NCBI RefSeq assembly: GCF_001613465.1
Contig: NZ_BDCK01000016.1
Span: forward strand, 248,001 to 312,000
Source: Nocardia niwae NBRC 108934 = DSM 45340
Lineage (GTDB): Bacteria > Actinomycetota > Actinomycetes > Mycobacteriales > Mycobacteriaceae
DNA: 64,000 nucleotides
Reading direction: 5' to 3'
Below the pieces are notes generated by a model. The model was not told the origin of the DNA, searched no databases, and worked only from the letters and a program-made list of their open reading frames with translations. A program made the position numbers and the translations under genes. Positions 24,582 through 32,699 of this stretch are shown here, piece after piece. The first letter of the stretch is position 1. Every line of letters begins with the position of its first letter.

Positions 24582-25508
24582 GTGGTCAAGCCGCTCACCA
24601 GGGGGAATTCGCAGCGCAACACCGTTTCGTCTTCATCTATTGCGCGAAGTCCGGGCGTACCACATCGGCAACTGGGCCGCGTCTTACGTGCGATGCGCCT
24701 GGAGTCCGGCCTGTCGATCCTGATGGCCGCGAAGGCGATCAGTCGGGGGTCCGGCACATTGCAACGGCTCGAGACGGGCAACGCGAACAAGATCTCCGAT
24801 TCCGACATCGATAACCTGTGTCGGCTCTATCGACAGCCTGAGCGGGCAAGTGAGCTGAAAGCGCTCGCTGCTCAGCGAATGGAGCCGAGTTGGTGGGACG
24901 AGTACACCGACCAGGTTGCACCTAGTTTCGGGGTGTATCTCGGCTTGGAGTCTGCGGCCGAATCGGTGACCATCTACCGGCCGGATATCGTGTCCGGCTT
25001 GTTCCAGACGCGCGAGTACGCCGAGGCATTGGACCGGGTGTACTTCGTTGATGATTTGCCCGAAGAGCGCGAGCGGCGTCTTCGCGTACGACGGGAGCGC
25101 CAGAACCTCATACTGCGCACAGTCTCTCCCCTCCACGTCGACCTCGTGATCGATCAAGGAGTTCTGCGGCGAGTAGTCCACGGTCCCAGAGTGATGGCGA
25201 GACAGTGCCGCCACCTCGCAGACTTGCCGCCGAACGTATCGGTGAGAGTGCTGCCCGACACGGCAGGCTACCCAGTGGGTACGACGGCCGGGCCGTTCAC
25301 GATCCTTGATTTCGGTACCAGCAGCGATGGCAAGGCGCTCGAGCCGCCTGTCGTGTACATCGAGAGTTACGCGGGCAGTATTCATCTCGAAAGGCCGGAC
25401 AGCGTGCGCCGTTATCGCAACGCCTTCCAAAAGATTCAGCGAGTAGCGTTGGGGCGAACCGAAAGCAAGCGCCTGCTACGACAGGTGGCAAAGGAGTACG
25501 CGCCATGA
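24582..25508 (+). CDS. Xre-family regulator with DUF5753 domain
   Basis: A 308-aa protein with an N-terminal helix-turn-helix (RQLGRVLRAMRLESGLSILM, AAKAISRGSGTLQRLETG) and a DUF5753 C-terminal domain (SWWDEYTDQVAPSFGVYLGLE, then YRPDIVSGLFQTREYAEALDR). This is the standard actinobacterial partner of DUF397 proteins. GTG 24582 follows an AAGGGGACAG ribosome site; the open frame begins at 24528. The gene has a visibly lower GC content than its neighbours. Its stop overlaps the DUF397 start (ATGA). Confidence 0.88.
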   Translation: MVKPLTRGNSQRNTVSSSSIARSPGVPHRQLGRVLRAMRLESGLSILMAAKAISRGSGTLQRLETGNANKISDSDIDNLCRLYRQPERASELKALAAQRMEPSWWDEYTDQVAPSFGVYLGLESAAESVTIYRPDIVSGLFQTREYAEALDRVYFVDDLPEERERRLRVRRERQNLILRTVSPLHVDLVIDQGVLRRVVHGPRVMARQCRHLADLPPNVSVRVLPDTAGYPVGTTAGPFTILDFGTSSDGKALEPPVVYIESYAGSIHLERPDSVRRYRNAFQKIQRVALGRTESKRLLRQVAKEYAP

Positions 25509-25711
25509 GCATGGACCTATCCGGGACACGCTGGTTCAAGAGCAGCCACAGCGGCGGCAAGGACGATTGCGTCGAGGTCGCGTACCTGGAAGGCGGCATG
25601 GTCGGCGTGCGGGACTCCAAGAACCCGGCCGAAGCAGCGCTAGTGTTCACATCTGGCGCGTGGGACGCATTCACCGCGGACGTACTCCACGGCGGTCCTA
25701 AGGGGTCGTGA
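25505..25711 (+). CDS. DUF397 protein
   Basis: A 68-aa DUF397 protein with the hallmark WFKSSHSGGKDDCVEVAYL, then VGVRDSKNPAEAALVFTSGAWDAFTA. It overlaps the Xre gene by ATGA. Xre-DUF397 pairs of Streptomyces include developmental regulators and pairs described as toxin-antitoxin-like. Which role applies here cannot be read from sequence. Confidence 0.92.
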   Translation: MSMDLSGTRWFKSSHSGGKDDCVEVAYLEGGMVGVRDSKNPAEAALVFTSGAWDAFTADVLHGGPKGS

Positions 25712-25824
25712 TCTGAAGTCCGGTACGGTGGCGTGATCCGTCGCCGCCGGGCTTCCTCGCACTGCGTGGATACACGCGCTTCGGCTCAGCACTCTTCCAT
25801 CCGAACGAGGACAGAGATCGGCAA

Positions 25825-25985
25825 CCGCCGCGACTACTATCGAGATCCGCATGCCCCAGGCCGAACAACCTAGTGCCGGGTGGCTCCGCTCTGATCGTCG
25901 ACAGCATCGGGGCGATTCTCATGCAGCGCCGAGCCAACTTCGGCAACTGGTCCCTGCCCGGCGGCACCATTAGCACATCCGCCTC
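25825..25985 (+). pseudogene. Frameshifted, truncated Nudix hydrolase remnant
   Basis: One frame reads NRRDYYRDPHAPGRTT and stops. The next frame continues NNLVPGGSALIVDSIGAILM, then QRRANFGNWSLPGGT. Joined, they match the N-terminus of actinobacterial Nudix hydrolases (YYxDPxAPxPN ... LPGG). A single-base loss near 25859-25863 would explain the shift. After LPGGT the Nudix box with its REVxEE helix is missing, so the gene is also cut short. The rest of 25712-26088 holds no recognisable gene. Confidence 0.65.
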
Positions 25986-26088
25986 CGCGCGAGTCGGCAA
26001 ATGGGCCGGTCCGCATCGGCAGCAGGCTGTGCAGCGTCCGCGGACATGGCGTGCGGCCGGACCAGGCGGCAATTCGATACGAGGCCGA

Positions 26089-27183
26089 TCACACGTCGAC
26101 GGATGCGGCCATTCGTGCCCGGAATGCGGGGGGTGCGAACGTTTCCGCGTGGGCGCGGATGACGTGGGGGTCGTAGTGGGCGGTGTCGAAGTTCGCCATT
26201 GCCGTGGCCAGGCGGGTGACGATGTCCGGATCGGCGCCCGGAGCGATGTGTTCGCCTGTCGTGCCGGGTCTTACCGTGTCGAGCGCGCCGCCCGCGCCGA
26301 TGGCGATCACCGGAGTACCGCAGGCCATGGCTTCGACCGGGACAATGCCGAAGTCTTCCACGCCGGGCATGAGCAGGGCTTGGCATCGTCGGTACATGTC
26401 CCGCAGAGTGTCGGTAGAGGTGGCGCCCAGAAAAGTCGTCTCAGGTCCGGCGAGAGCTCCGAGCTGAGCCCGGAAGCGTCCGTCGCCCAGCACGACCAGC
26501 CGTTTCCCGGCGAGTTGGGCGGCTCGGATGGCGAGATCGGCGCGTTTGTAGGGAACGAGGCGACCGGCGTAGAGAAAGAAGTCCTCGCGGGCGCGTGTGG
26601 GATCGGGGGTGAAGCGGTCGACATCGACGGGCGGATTGATCACGGTGGCGGGCACGCCCCACCAGTCGCGGATCCGGTCGGCGACGGCGGTCGAGTTGGC
26701 GATCACCCGGGCCAGGCGAGGCGCGGCTCGCAGCTCGGCGTGGCGGGCCAGTGCGCCCAGGGCGCCGAGAGCGATCTGGCCGGCCTGTCCACCGGCTTCG
26801 CGGATACGGAACTCTCGATCCCAGGCCCATCGGGCAGGGCTGTGCACGTAGGCGATCACGGGCGCGTCGGTGGCCAGTGCGGCCTGGGTGGCGAATGAGT
26901 GGTGGCTGACGACCACCGCGTCATAGCCCCGCAACGGCATACGTCGCAGGGAACGGGGGACGAGCGGCAGCAGAGGGGCGTGCCGACCGCGGGTCAGTAT
27001 GTGGGCGCGGGATAGCCAGCTGTCGTGGACGTGCTGGACGGGCGGCCGGATTCCGCTCGGCATGGCAATCGGCGCGTAGATGTCCGCGCCGGGCCAGGTG
27101 CGGGCGAACTCGCCAACCACGGCTTCGGACCCGCCGAATTCGGTGAACCGTTCGTGGACGATGGCGATGCGGGGTGCGGTCAT
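26089..27183 (-). CDS. Glycosyltransferase family 4
   Basis: A 364-aa GT-B enzyme. The N-terminal part opens with IAIVHERFTEFGGSEAVVGE and the C-terminal donor-binding domain has GRLVPYKRADLAIRAA and GVEDFGIVPVEAMACGTPVIA (the EX7E motif). WbaZ-like enzymes of this shape often transfer mannose or related sugars, but the donor is not certain. The ATG overlaps the aminotransferase stop (ATGA). It is the last gene of the long minus-strand polysaccharide operon. Confidence 0.9.
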   Translation of the reverse strand: MTAPRIAIVHERFTEFGGSEAVVGEFARTWPGADIYAPIAMPSGIRPPVQHVHDSWLSRAHILTRGRHAPLLPLVPRSLRRMPLRGYDAVVVSHHSFATQAALATDAPVIAYVHSPARWAWDREFRIREAGGQAGQIALGALGALARHAELRAAPRLARVIANSTAVADRIRDWWGVPATVINPPVDVDRFTPDPTRAREDFFLYAGRLVPYKRADLAIRAAQLAGKRLVVLGDGRFRAQLGALAGPETTFLGATSTDTLRDMYRRCQALLMPGVEDFGIVPVEAMACGTPVIAIGAGGALDTVRPGTTGEHIAPGADPDIVTRLATAMANFDTAHYDPHVIRAHAETFAPPAFRARMAASVDV

Positions 27184-28547
27184 CGGGATGCGCTCGTTTC
27201 GATCTGTCGCGGTGCTGCGGTGCGGCGAAGGGCGGGAGCTACCGGTCGTCCGCGCAGCAGTCCGTCGACGGTGCCGCGTTCGAGGGCGGTGCGGTACACC
27301 TGTGCCGCCTCCGCGCAGGCCGCCAGGGTGGCGGCGATCGCGTCGTGGTCGTGTGCCGCCGAGGTGACGAAGGATTGCCCGAGCACTCCGCGTTGGAGCA
27401 GTTCTTGCAGGAACAAGGTGCGGAATGCCTGGCTGGGTTTTCCGTGGGAATCGAGGGTTTCGAAGATGAGGCAGGAGGAGCGACCGCGGGCCCGGAGGTG
27501 GTCACCGATGCCCAGTTCGTCTGCTAGCGAGGCGAATCCGGTCGCCAGTGCGGCGCCCGCCGTTTCCATGCGGGAGATCGGATCGCCGGTCCGGTAAGCC
27601 GCGGCGACCGCGCGGAAGGCCGCGAGCCCGCTGGTTTCCGGGCCGTGCGTGGTGGACAGCAGGAATACGCGGTCGGCACCGGTGCGCAGGCCGCCCAGCT
27701 CCAGATACTCACGTCGTCCGGCGAGGGCCGAGATGGGGAATCCGTTACCCATGGCCTTGCCCCAGCAGGACAGGTCGGGAGTCACGCCGTAGACGGACTG
27801 CGCGCCGCCGGCGGCCCAGCGGAATCCGGTGATCATCTCGTCGAACACCAGCAAGGTGTCGTGCCGATCGCACAGCGCGCGTACCGCTTGGAGGTAGCCG
27901 GGCTCGGGTTCCGCCGTTGCGGTGGCCGCCTCCATGACGACCGCGGCCACGCTGTCGCCCGCCAGGACCGCGGCGAGAGCGTCGACGTCGTTGAAGGGGA
28001 ACCGGACGGTATCGGCGCCGACATGATCGGGGATGCCCGCCGACATCGGTGTCGTCGCGATGAACCAGTCGTCGACCGAGAAGAACGGCTGCTCGCAGAC
28101 GGCGATCCGCTCGCGGCCGGTCACGGCCCGGGCCAGCCGGACGGCGGCGGTGGTGGCATCGGAGCCGTTCTTGGCGAACTTGACCATGTCCGCACCGGGA
28201 ACGAGGTCCAGGAAGTCCTCGGCGGCGAGCAATTCCAGCTCGGTCGGCCTGCTGAAGTTCACTCCGTCGGCGATCGTGGTCGTCACGGCATCGAGAACCG
28301 GTGCGTAGCCATGGCCGAGGGTGACCGAACGTAAACCCATTCCGTATTCGACGTACTGGTTGCCATCAGCGTCCCACACGCGGCATCCTCTGCCGCGCAC
28401 CAATATCGGCGCCATCTGCTCGGGATACTGGTCGGCTCCGCGGGCGTAGGTGTGAGCGCCGCCGGGCACCAGCTCGTGCAGCCGACGTTGCAGCACATTG
28501 CTTCGGGCGAACCCGTGGTGCGGTGGGACGTCGGCGTGCAGATTCAT
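27180..28547 (-). CDS. Class III PLP aminotransferase (glutamate-1-semialdehyde aminomutase-like)
   Basis: A 455-aa protein with the GSA-aminomutase-like layout: VPGGAHTYARGADQYPEQMAP, WDADGNQYVEYGMGLRSVTLGH, KFAKNGSDATTAAVRLARA, LLVFDEMITGFR (PLP aspartate) and the Schiff-base lysine in CWGKAMGNGFPISAL. The ATG at 28547 follows GGAGC. Inside a polysaccharide operon, rather than a haem operon, the enzyme probably moves an amino group on a nucleotide sugar or a side-chain precursor. The true substrate is unknown. It overlaps the GT4 gene downstream (ATGA) and follows a 185-bp gap after the GNAT gene, where a secondary promoter is possible. Confidence 0.88.
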   Translation of the reverse strand: MNLHADVPPHHGFARSNVLQRRLHELVPGGAHTYARGADQYPEQMAPILVRGRGCRVWDADGNQYVEYGMGLRSVTLGHGYAPVLDAVTTTIADGVNFSRPTELELLAAEDFLDLVPGADMVKFAKNGSDATTAAVRLARAVTGRERIAVCEQPFFSVDDWFIATTPMSAGIPDHVGADTVRFPFNDVDALAAVLAGDSVAAVVMEAATATAEPEPGYLQAVRALCDRHDTLLVFDEMITGFRWAAGGAQSVYGVTPDLSCWGKAMGNGFPISALAGRREYLELGGLRTGADRVFLLSTTHGPETSGLAAFRAVAAAYRTGDPISRMETAGAALATGFASLADELGIGDHLRARGRSSCLIFETLDSHGKPSQAFRTLFLQELLQRGVLGQSFVTSAAHDHDAIAATLAACAEAAQVYRTALERGTVDGLLRGRPVAPALRRTAAPRQIETSASR

Positions 28548-28732
28548 CTGGTGCTCCGTGTGCGGTGCGGGCGGGATACCGGCGGGAAGCCGGGATAGCA
28601 GAGCGGAAGTGTCGGACCGGGCTACGCTCCGGCGCCGAGCGGGTCGCGGGACCGGCCGGAGGCGTTGTGGTCGTGCGTCGGGGCGCACCCGGTCGCCGAA
28701 CTCACGGACTCGGCCCTCGACGGGTCGGCACG

Positions 28733-30067
28733 TCATCCGGGGGCAGCCGTGCCGGCCGGATGACTGTACGCCCAAAGGTCGTGATCGCCGCGGGGGCCGA
28801 AGACATCGAGGTGCCCGCGCATCCGCCCCTCCTCGGCGAACCCGGCCGCGGCGGCCGCGGCCGCCGCGGCCGCGTCGGATACCGGGATCGCGGTGGCTAT
28901 GCGGAGGATCCCGAGCCGTTCGGTCGCATGGTGCACCAGCAGGCGGAGCACGCGTGCCCGGAGTTCCGGGCGGGCCGAGGCATCGGTCCAGATGCTCAGC
29001 CGGATGTTGCGATCGAACATGTCCAGCCCGTGCAGCCGGGCTTCACCGACGAAGCGGCCATCGTCCAGGATCGTCAGCGTCAGCCCTGGCCGGGAACGCA
29101 AACCCGTTCTCGCTTCGGCGAGTTCGGCCAGCCAGTGGCGCACGGAATGCCGGCGCAGCCAGGCGGCGGGTGATATGTGCGGATCACGTGCCAGCGTCGC
29201 ACGGTTGCGGATACGGGCCGCGCGGCGCTGCCGGAAGTCGGAGACACGGCGTGATCGCACCAGCACACCGCCGCGGTCATCGGAGTCGGTGACCGCGATG
29301 GCGGCGCTGCCGCGCAGCCACCGGAACACCCGCCGCAATCGGGATAGCTGGTACCGCAGATGCGCAACCGCGATGCTCATGGGGGGCGGCCCGTGCGGGT
29401 CGGCAGAGGCGGCGGGCAGTCGCGTCGTCGTCGGGTGGAGGCGTTGCCGGGCCACATAGTCGGAGGTGAACCCGTGGTCGGGCCGATCGGCGCGGGTCAC
29501 CGCCCACAGCTCGTGGTCGCGGCGTGCGCCACCGGCATCGAAATAGGCGCGCATCCGGGCTTCGTATCGCAGGCCCGCCGCGGCCGCGATCTTGGCCGCG
29601 GCGATGTTGCCGGGCGCGATCGGTGCGCTGATTCGCATGAGACCGAGGCTGTCGAATCCGAAGACCGTCATCATGGTCAGGACGAGGGCGCCGATGCCGC
29701 CGCCCGCGACGGCGGAGCCGATCCAGATGCCGAGCTCGGCGCTGCCTGCCGCCGCGTCGATCGAGGCCAGTTCGACCTGTCCGGCGAACCGACCGGCCAC
29801 CTCGATGACCATGCTCATCCGTCGCCCGGCGCGGGCGTCGGCCCGGTTGTCGAGGCATTCCCGCACCCAGTGGCGGGCGGTGTGGCGGGCGGGCCAGTCC
29901 TGTTCCGAGCTGACCCAGTAGGGCTCGATGATCGCGCGGTCACGGAGCCGGATCCGCCGCCACTCCGCGAAATCGTCGAAGCGCGGCGGCCGCAACCGCA
30001 CCGCCGTACCGACGGGACCGGTGATGGCAGGCTGCGCTTCGATGCGGCGGTGCCGTCGTCGGGTCAT
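28733..30067 (-). CDS. Tandem double GNAT acetyltransferase
   Basis: A 444-aa protein of two RimJ/RimL-like GNAT domains. Domain 1 (residues about 23-190) has VRLRPPRFDDFAEWRRIRLRD and IGALVLTMMTVFGFDSLGLM, then ISAPIAPGNIAAAKIAAAAGL. Domain 2 (about 270-435) repeats the same order from RRVSDFRQRRAARIRNRATL to AEEGRMRGHLDVFGPRGDHDLW, with a run of ten alanines in SDAAAAAAAAAAGF. In domain 2 the motif-A glycines are poor (ARPELRARVLRLLVHHA), so it may not bind acetyl-CoA well. The ATG overlaps the previous stop (ATGA). In this operon it probably N- or O-acetylates a sugar or its amino group. Confidence 0.8.
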   Translation of the reverse strand: MTRRRHRRIEAQPAITGPVGTAVRLRPPRFDDFAEWRRIRLRDRAIIEPYWVSSEQDWPARHTARHWVRECLDNRADARAGRRMSMVIEVAGRFAGQVELASIDAAAGSAELGIWIGSAVAGGGIGALVLTMMTVFGFDSLGLMRISAPIAPGNIAAAKIAAAAGLRYEARMRAYFDAGGARRDHELWAVTRADRPDHGFTSDYVARQRLHPTTTRLPAASADPHGPPPMSIAVAHLRYQLSRLRRVFRWLRGSAAIAVTDSDDRGGVLVRSRRVSDFRQRRAARIRNRATLARDPHISPAAWLRRHSVRHWLAELAEARTGLRSRPGLTLTILDDGRFVGEARLHGLDMFDRNIRLSIWTDASARPELRARVLRLLVHHATERLGILRIATAIPVSDAAAAAAAAAAGFAEEGRMRGHLDVFGPRGDHDLWAYSHPAGTAAPG

Positions 30068-31422
30068 CCGCCGGGACGCTTCCTGCCGAGCGCTACCGTG
30101 CTCAGCTTCCCGTCGTCGGAGACGGTAAGCCGCCAGTATCCGCCGTCGGGCGCCTTGAGCACGGGACCGTTGTCGGCGTGCTCGCAGACCCAGGTTCCGT
30201 CGGCGGTCACCGCGGCGCGGACGGCGCCGTCGCCGCTCTGTGCCTGGAACACGTCCGCGCCGTGCGGCCCCGCTTGGGACACCACGGTGCCGGTGAAGCG
30301 CGGCGTGCGCATGCCCTTGCGGCCGATGACGTTCCAGCCGGTCGGAAACGTCTCGACGGGAATGTCGTCGGTGATCCCGGAGATCAATCCGACCGCGGTG
30401 CCTTCCGGACAGCCGACGGGATCCACGCGCACCGGGATGCCCGGCGGCCGCGACTCCGCGTCGAAGATCACGTTCGCCAGATACGGCTGTCGGCAGTAGT
30501 TCAGTTCGATCCCGACCGAACGGGCCGCGACCTTCGCGTTGACCATGCCGAACTGCGCTGGTCCGCCGCGCCCGTTCGCACCGACCGACAGGGCGACCTC
30601 GGCTCCTTCGAACCACACGTTGGTCAGCCACCAGTCGTTGGCGGCGCCGTCGACCCGCAGGTGGCGGTCGGTGGTGAGCGGATTCTGGTCGGAGACGAAT
30701 TCGACGTTGGTGAGTGCCAGCCCGGCGTTGTGGTCGTTGCCGGTGCCGAGGACGCCGGTGTGATTGCTGGTGAACTTCGAGGAGGTGACGTAGTTCTGGA
30801 TACAGGATGTGGTCAGTCCGATCCCGAAGTTGTTGATATCGCAGTTGATGAAGGCGGTGCCGCCGGTGTTGTCGCGCAACACGACGCCGCGCTGGGTCAG
30901 GTACTGCGGATGGTTGTCGCTGAGGTGGTTGCCGCGCAGTACCACCGCGTCGAAGGAGCAGCGGAAGCATTCCGACAGCTCGACCGCGGTCGAGCCGGGA
31001 CCTGTGGTGAAGATCCCCAGCCTGGCGAAACGGATTCGGCTGCGCTTGCGCAGCCGCACCAGAGTGCCGTTGCCCGCGTAGACGATAGTGGTGACGTCGG
31101 CGCCGTCGCCGAGAATCGTGGCATAGTCCGGCAGATCGGGCATCGACTCGACCCGGTAGTGCCCGGCGGGCAGGTAGAGCACCAGCGGCCCGATCGGATC
31201 CGCGGCCACGGCTGCGGCCAATGCCTTGGTGTCGTCGGCGATTCCGTCTCCGACGGCTCCGAAATCCCGGATGTTGCGCGCTCGGGGCGCATCGGTGGTG
31301 GGCGACCGGAACTGCGGGTCGTCCGGCTCGGCTGTGCCGCAGGCGGCGGTGAGCGGAATCGCGGCCGCCGCACCCAGAGTCGCGGCGAGCAAACGGCGCC
31401 GCCGGAGAAAGTCGTCGCTCAT
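30064..31422 (-). CDS. Tat lipoprotein with pectate-lyase-like beta-helix
   Basis: A 452-aa secreted protein. The N-terminus (MSDDFLRRRRLLAATLGAAA) has a twin-arginine-like motif and a lipobox (LTAAC), so it is probably a folded, exported lipoprotein. The mature part begins with RNIRDFGAVGDGIADDTKAL, the hallmark of Pectate_lyase_3 (PF12708) right-handed beta-helices. Many short repeats with N and G follow (e.g. NCDINNFGIGLTTSC). Such folds cut or bind polysaccharides outside the cell. Its place between the Wzz-like protein and the GNAT suggests it trims or anchors the locus's own polymer. Catalytic residues are not obvious. ATGA overlaps lie at both ends. Confidence 0.82.
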   Translation of the reverse strand: MSDDFLRRRRLLAATLGAAAAIPLTAACGTAEPDDPQFRSPTTDAPRARNIRDFGAVGDGIADDTKALAAAVAADPIGPLVLYLPAGHYRVESMPDLPDYATILGDGADVTTIVYAGNGTLVRLRKRSRIRFARLGIFTTGPGSTAVELSECFRCSFDAVVLRGNHLSDNHPQYLTQRGVVLRDNTGGTAFINCDINNFGIGLTTSCIQNYVTSSKFTSNHTGVLGTGNDHNAGLALTNVEFVSDQNPLTTDRHLRVDGAANDWWLTNVWFEGAEVALSVGANGRGGPAQFGMVNAKVAARSVGIELNYCRQPYLANVIFDAESRPPGIPVRVDPVGCPEGTAVGLISGITDDIPVETFPTGWNVIGRKGMRTPRFTGTVVSQAGPHGADVFQAQSGDGAVRAAVTADGTWVCEHADNGPVLKAPDGGYWRLTVSDDGKLSTVALGRKRPGG

Positions 31423-32699
31423 ACTTTCAACCTTTCCACCAGCCGGTCCACCGCCGAACCGGGTGTGCGGTGGCTGACCATACCGGTCAGCCCGGCCGTG
31501 CCGAACGCGGTGAGGGCGGCACGCAACTGTGGTTCGGTGAGGCTGCCGAGATCGGCGACGCCGAGGACGGCATCGGATAAGGGCGCCACGGCGACCGCGT
31601 CGGCGGCGGAGCCGACCGGCGCGGTCTCGATGACCACGCGGTAGTAACGCTCGCGCAGATCGGCGATGAGATGAGCGAAGTGCTCCGAGGCGATCAGGTC
31701 GGAGGTGTCCGGCTCGATGTGCCCGATCGGCAGCACCGCGACCCCGGTCCCGCCCCAGTCGTCGGTGATCGCCCGATCCAGTGGTACGCCGCCGCGCAGC
31801 AGTGTCGTCAGGCCCGGACCTGGCATGGCACCGGAACTTCCGCCGCCGGAGGTGTCGGCGTCGACGAGGATCACCGGATGACCGGCATCGGCGAAGGCCA
31901 GCGCCAGGGTGTTCGCCACCTTTGATTGCGATCGGTCGGTGAGGCTGGTGCATTCGATGATCTGGGCGCCCCGCAGGTGATTGCGCAGTCGTCGGGCCGC
32001 CTCGGAGGTGGATTCTCCGTGGTCGAAGGCGGCGACCACCGGGACCGGCGCGACCTCGGCGAGGTTGCTACTGGTGCGAATACGACGGTCGGTGCGTTCA
32101 CGCAGAAATGCGGCCGCGAAGCCGAGCAGCAGTCCACCGAACAAGCCCATGGCGACGAACCGGCTCGTGCCGGGGCCTGACGGAGCGGCCGGTAGCCGGG
32201 CACGGTCGACGACCGAGACGCGAGCGGCGGGAGCAGCGCCTGTTTCGATGGATTCGAGACTGTCGACCAGAGCACGGAACTGGGCGACCGTGGCGTCGGT
32301 GAGATCACGCGCCCGCTGCGCGGTGGGCGCGGAGACCGCGATTTCCAGGATCGTGCTGGCGGGCGGCGACGAGGCGGTGATCCGGCCGCGGAACTCGTCC
32401 GGCGATTCCGTCAGCCCTTGATCGTGGACGACCCGCTCGGCGACCGCGGCGCTGGTGGCCAGTTCGAGATAGGACCGCACGCGCTGCTGGGCCGCCAGGC
32501 CGCCCTGGTAGGAGTCGTTGACCGAGGTACCGGTGGCCATCGAGACGTACATGGTGCTGCTGGCGACGTATGTCACGGCGCGGGAGGAGGCGTACCAGAC
32601 GCCGGCCACCGTGACGGTCAGCGCGATCGCGGCGATCAGCACCCACCGCCGCCGAACGATGTGCCAGATATCGATCAAACCCATGGACTGCGACCTCAT
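31419..32699 (-). CDS. Wzz/CpsD-like chain-length protein with a degenerate ATPase domain
   Basis: A 426-aa protein. The N-terminal Wzz part (IWHIVRRRWVLIAAIALTVT as TM1, a long extracellular loop, TM2 near residue 185) is fused to a CpsD-like ATPase domain. The Walker A' motif is kept (VILVDADTSG), but the P-loop, normally PGEGKST, reads LTDRSQSKV with no glycines. Walker B reads VVIETAPV with Glu in place of Asp. The tail (AVDRLVERLKV) lacks the tyrosine cluster of BY-kinases. Kinase activity is unlikely; chain-length control may remain. The ATG at 32699 overlaps the polymerase stop (ATGA); the in-frame ATG at 32684 is an alternative. Confidence 0.85.
   Translation of the reverse strand: MRSQSMGLIDIWHIVRRRWVLIAAIALTVTVAGVWYASSRAVTYVASSTMYVSMATGTSVNDSYQGGLAAQQRVRSYLELATSAAVAERVVHDQGLTESPDEFRGRITASSPPASTILEIAVSAPTAQRARDLTDATVAQFRALVDSLESIETGAAPAARVSVVDRARLPAAPSGPGTSRFVAMGLFGGLLLGFAAAFLRERTDRRIRTSSNLAEVAPVPVVAAFDHGESTSEAARRLRNHLRGAQIIECTSLTDRSQSKVANTLALAFADAGHPVILVDADTSGGGSSGAMPGPGLTTLLRGGVPLDRAITDDWGGTGVAVLPIGHIEPDTSDLIASEHFAHLIADLRERYYRVVIETAPVGSAADAVAVAPLSDAVLGVADLGSLTEPQLRAALTAFGTAGLTGMVSHRTPGSAVDRLVERLKV

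Noticed and set aside
25873..26898. 341-aa frame continuing the Nudix fragment
   Set aside because: Only the first 35 or so residues are Nudix-like; the rest lies antisense to a clear GT4 gene.
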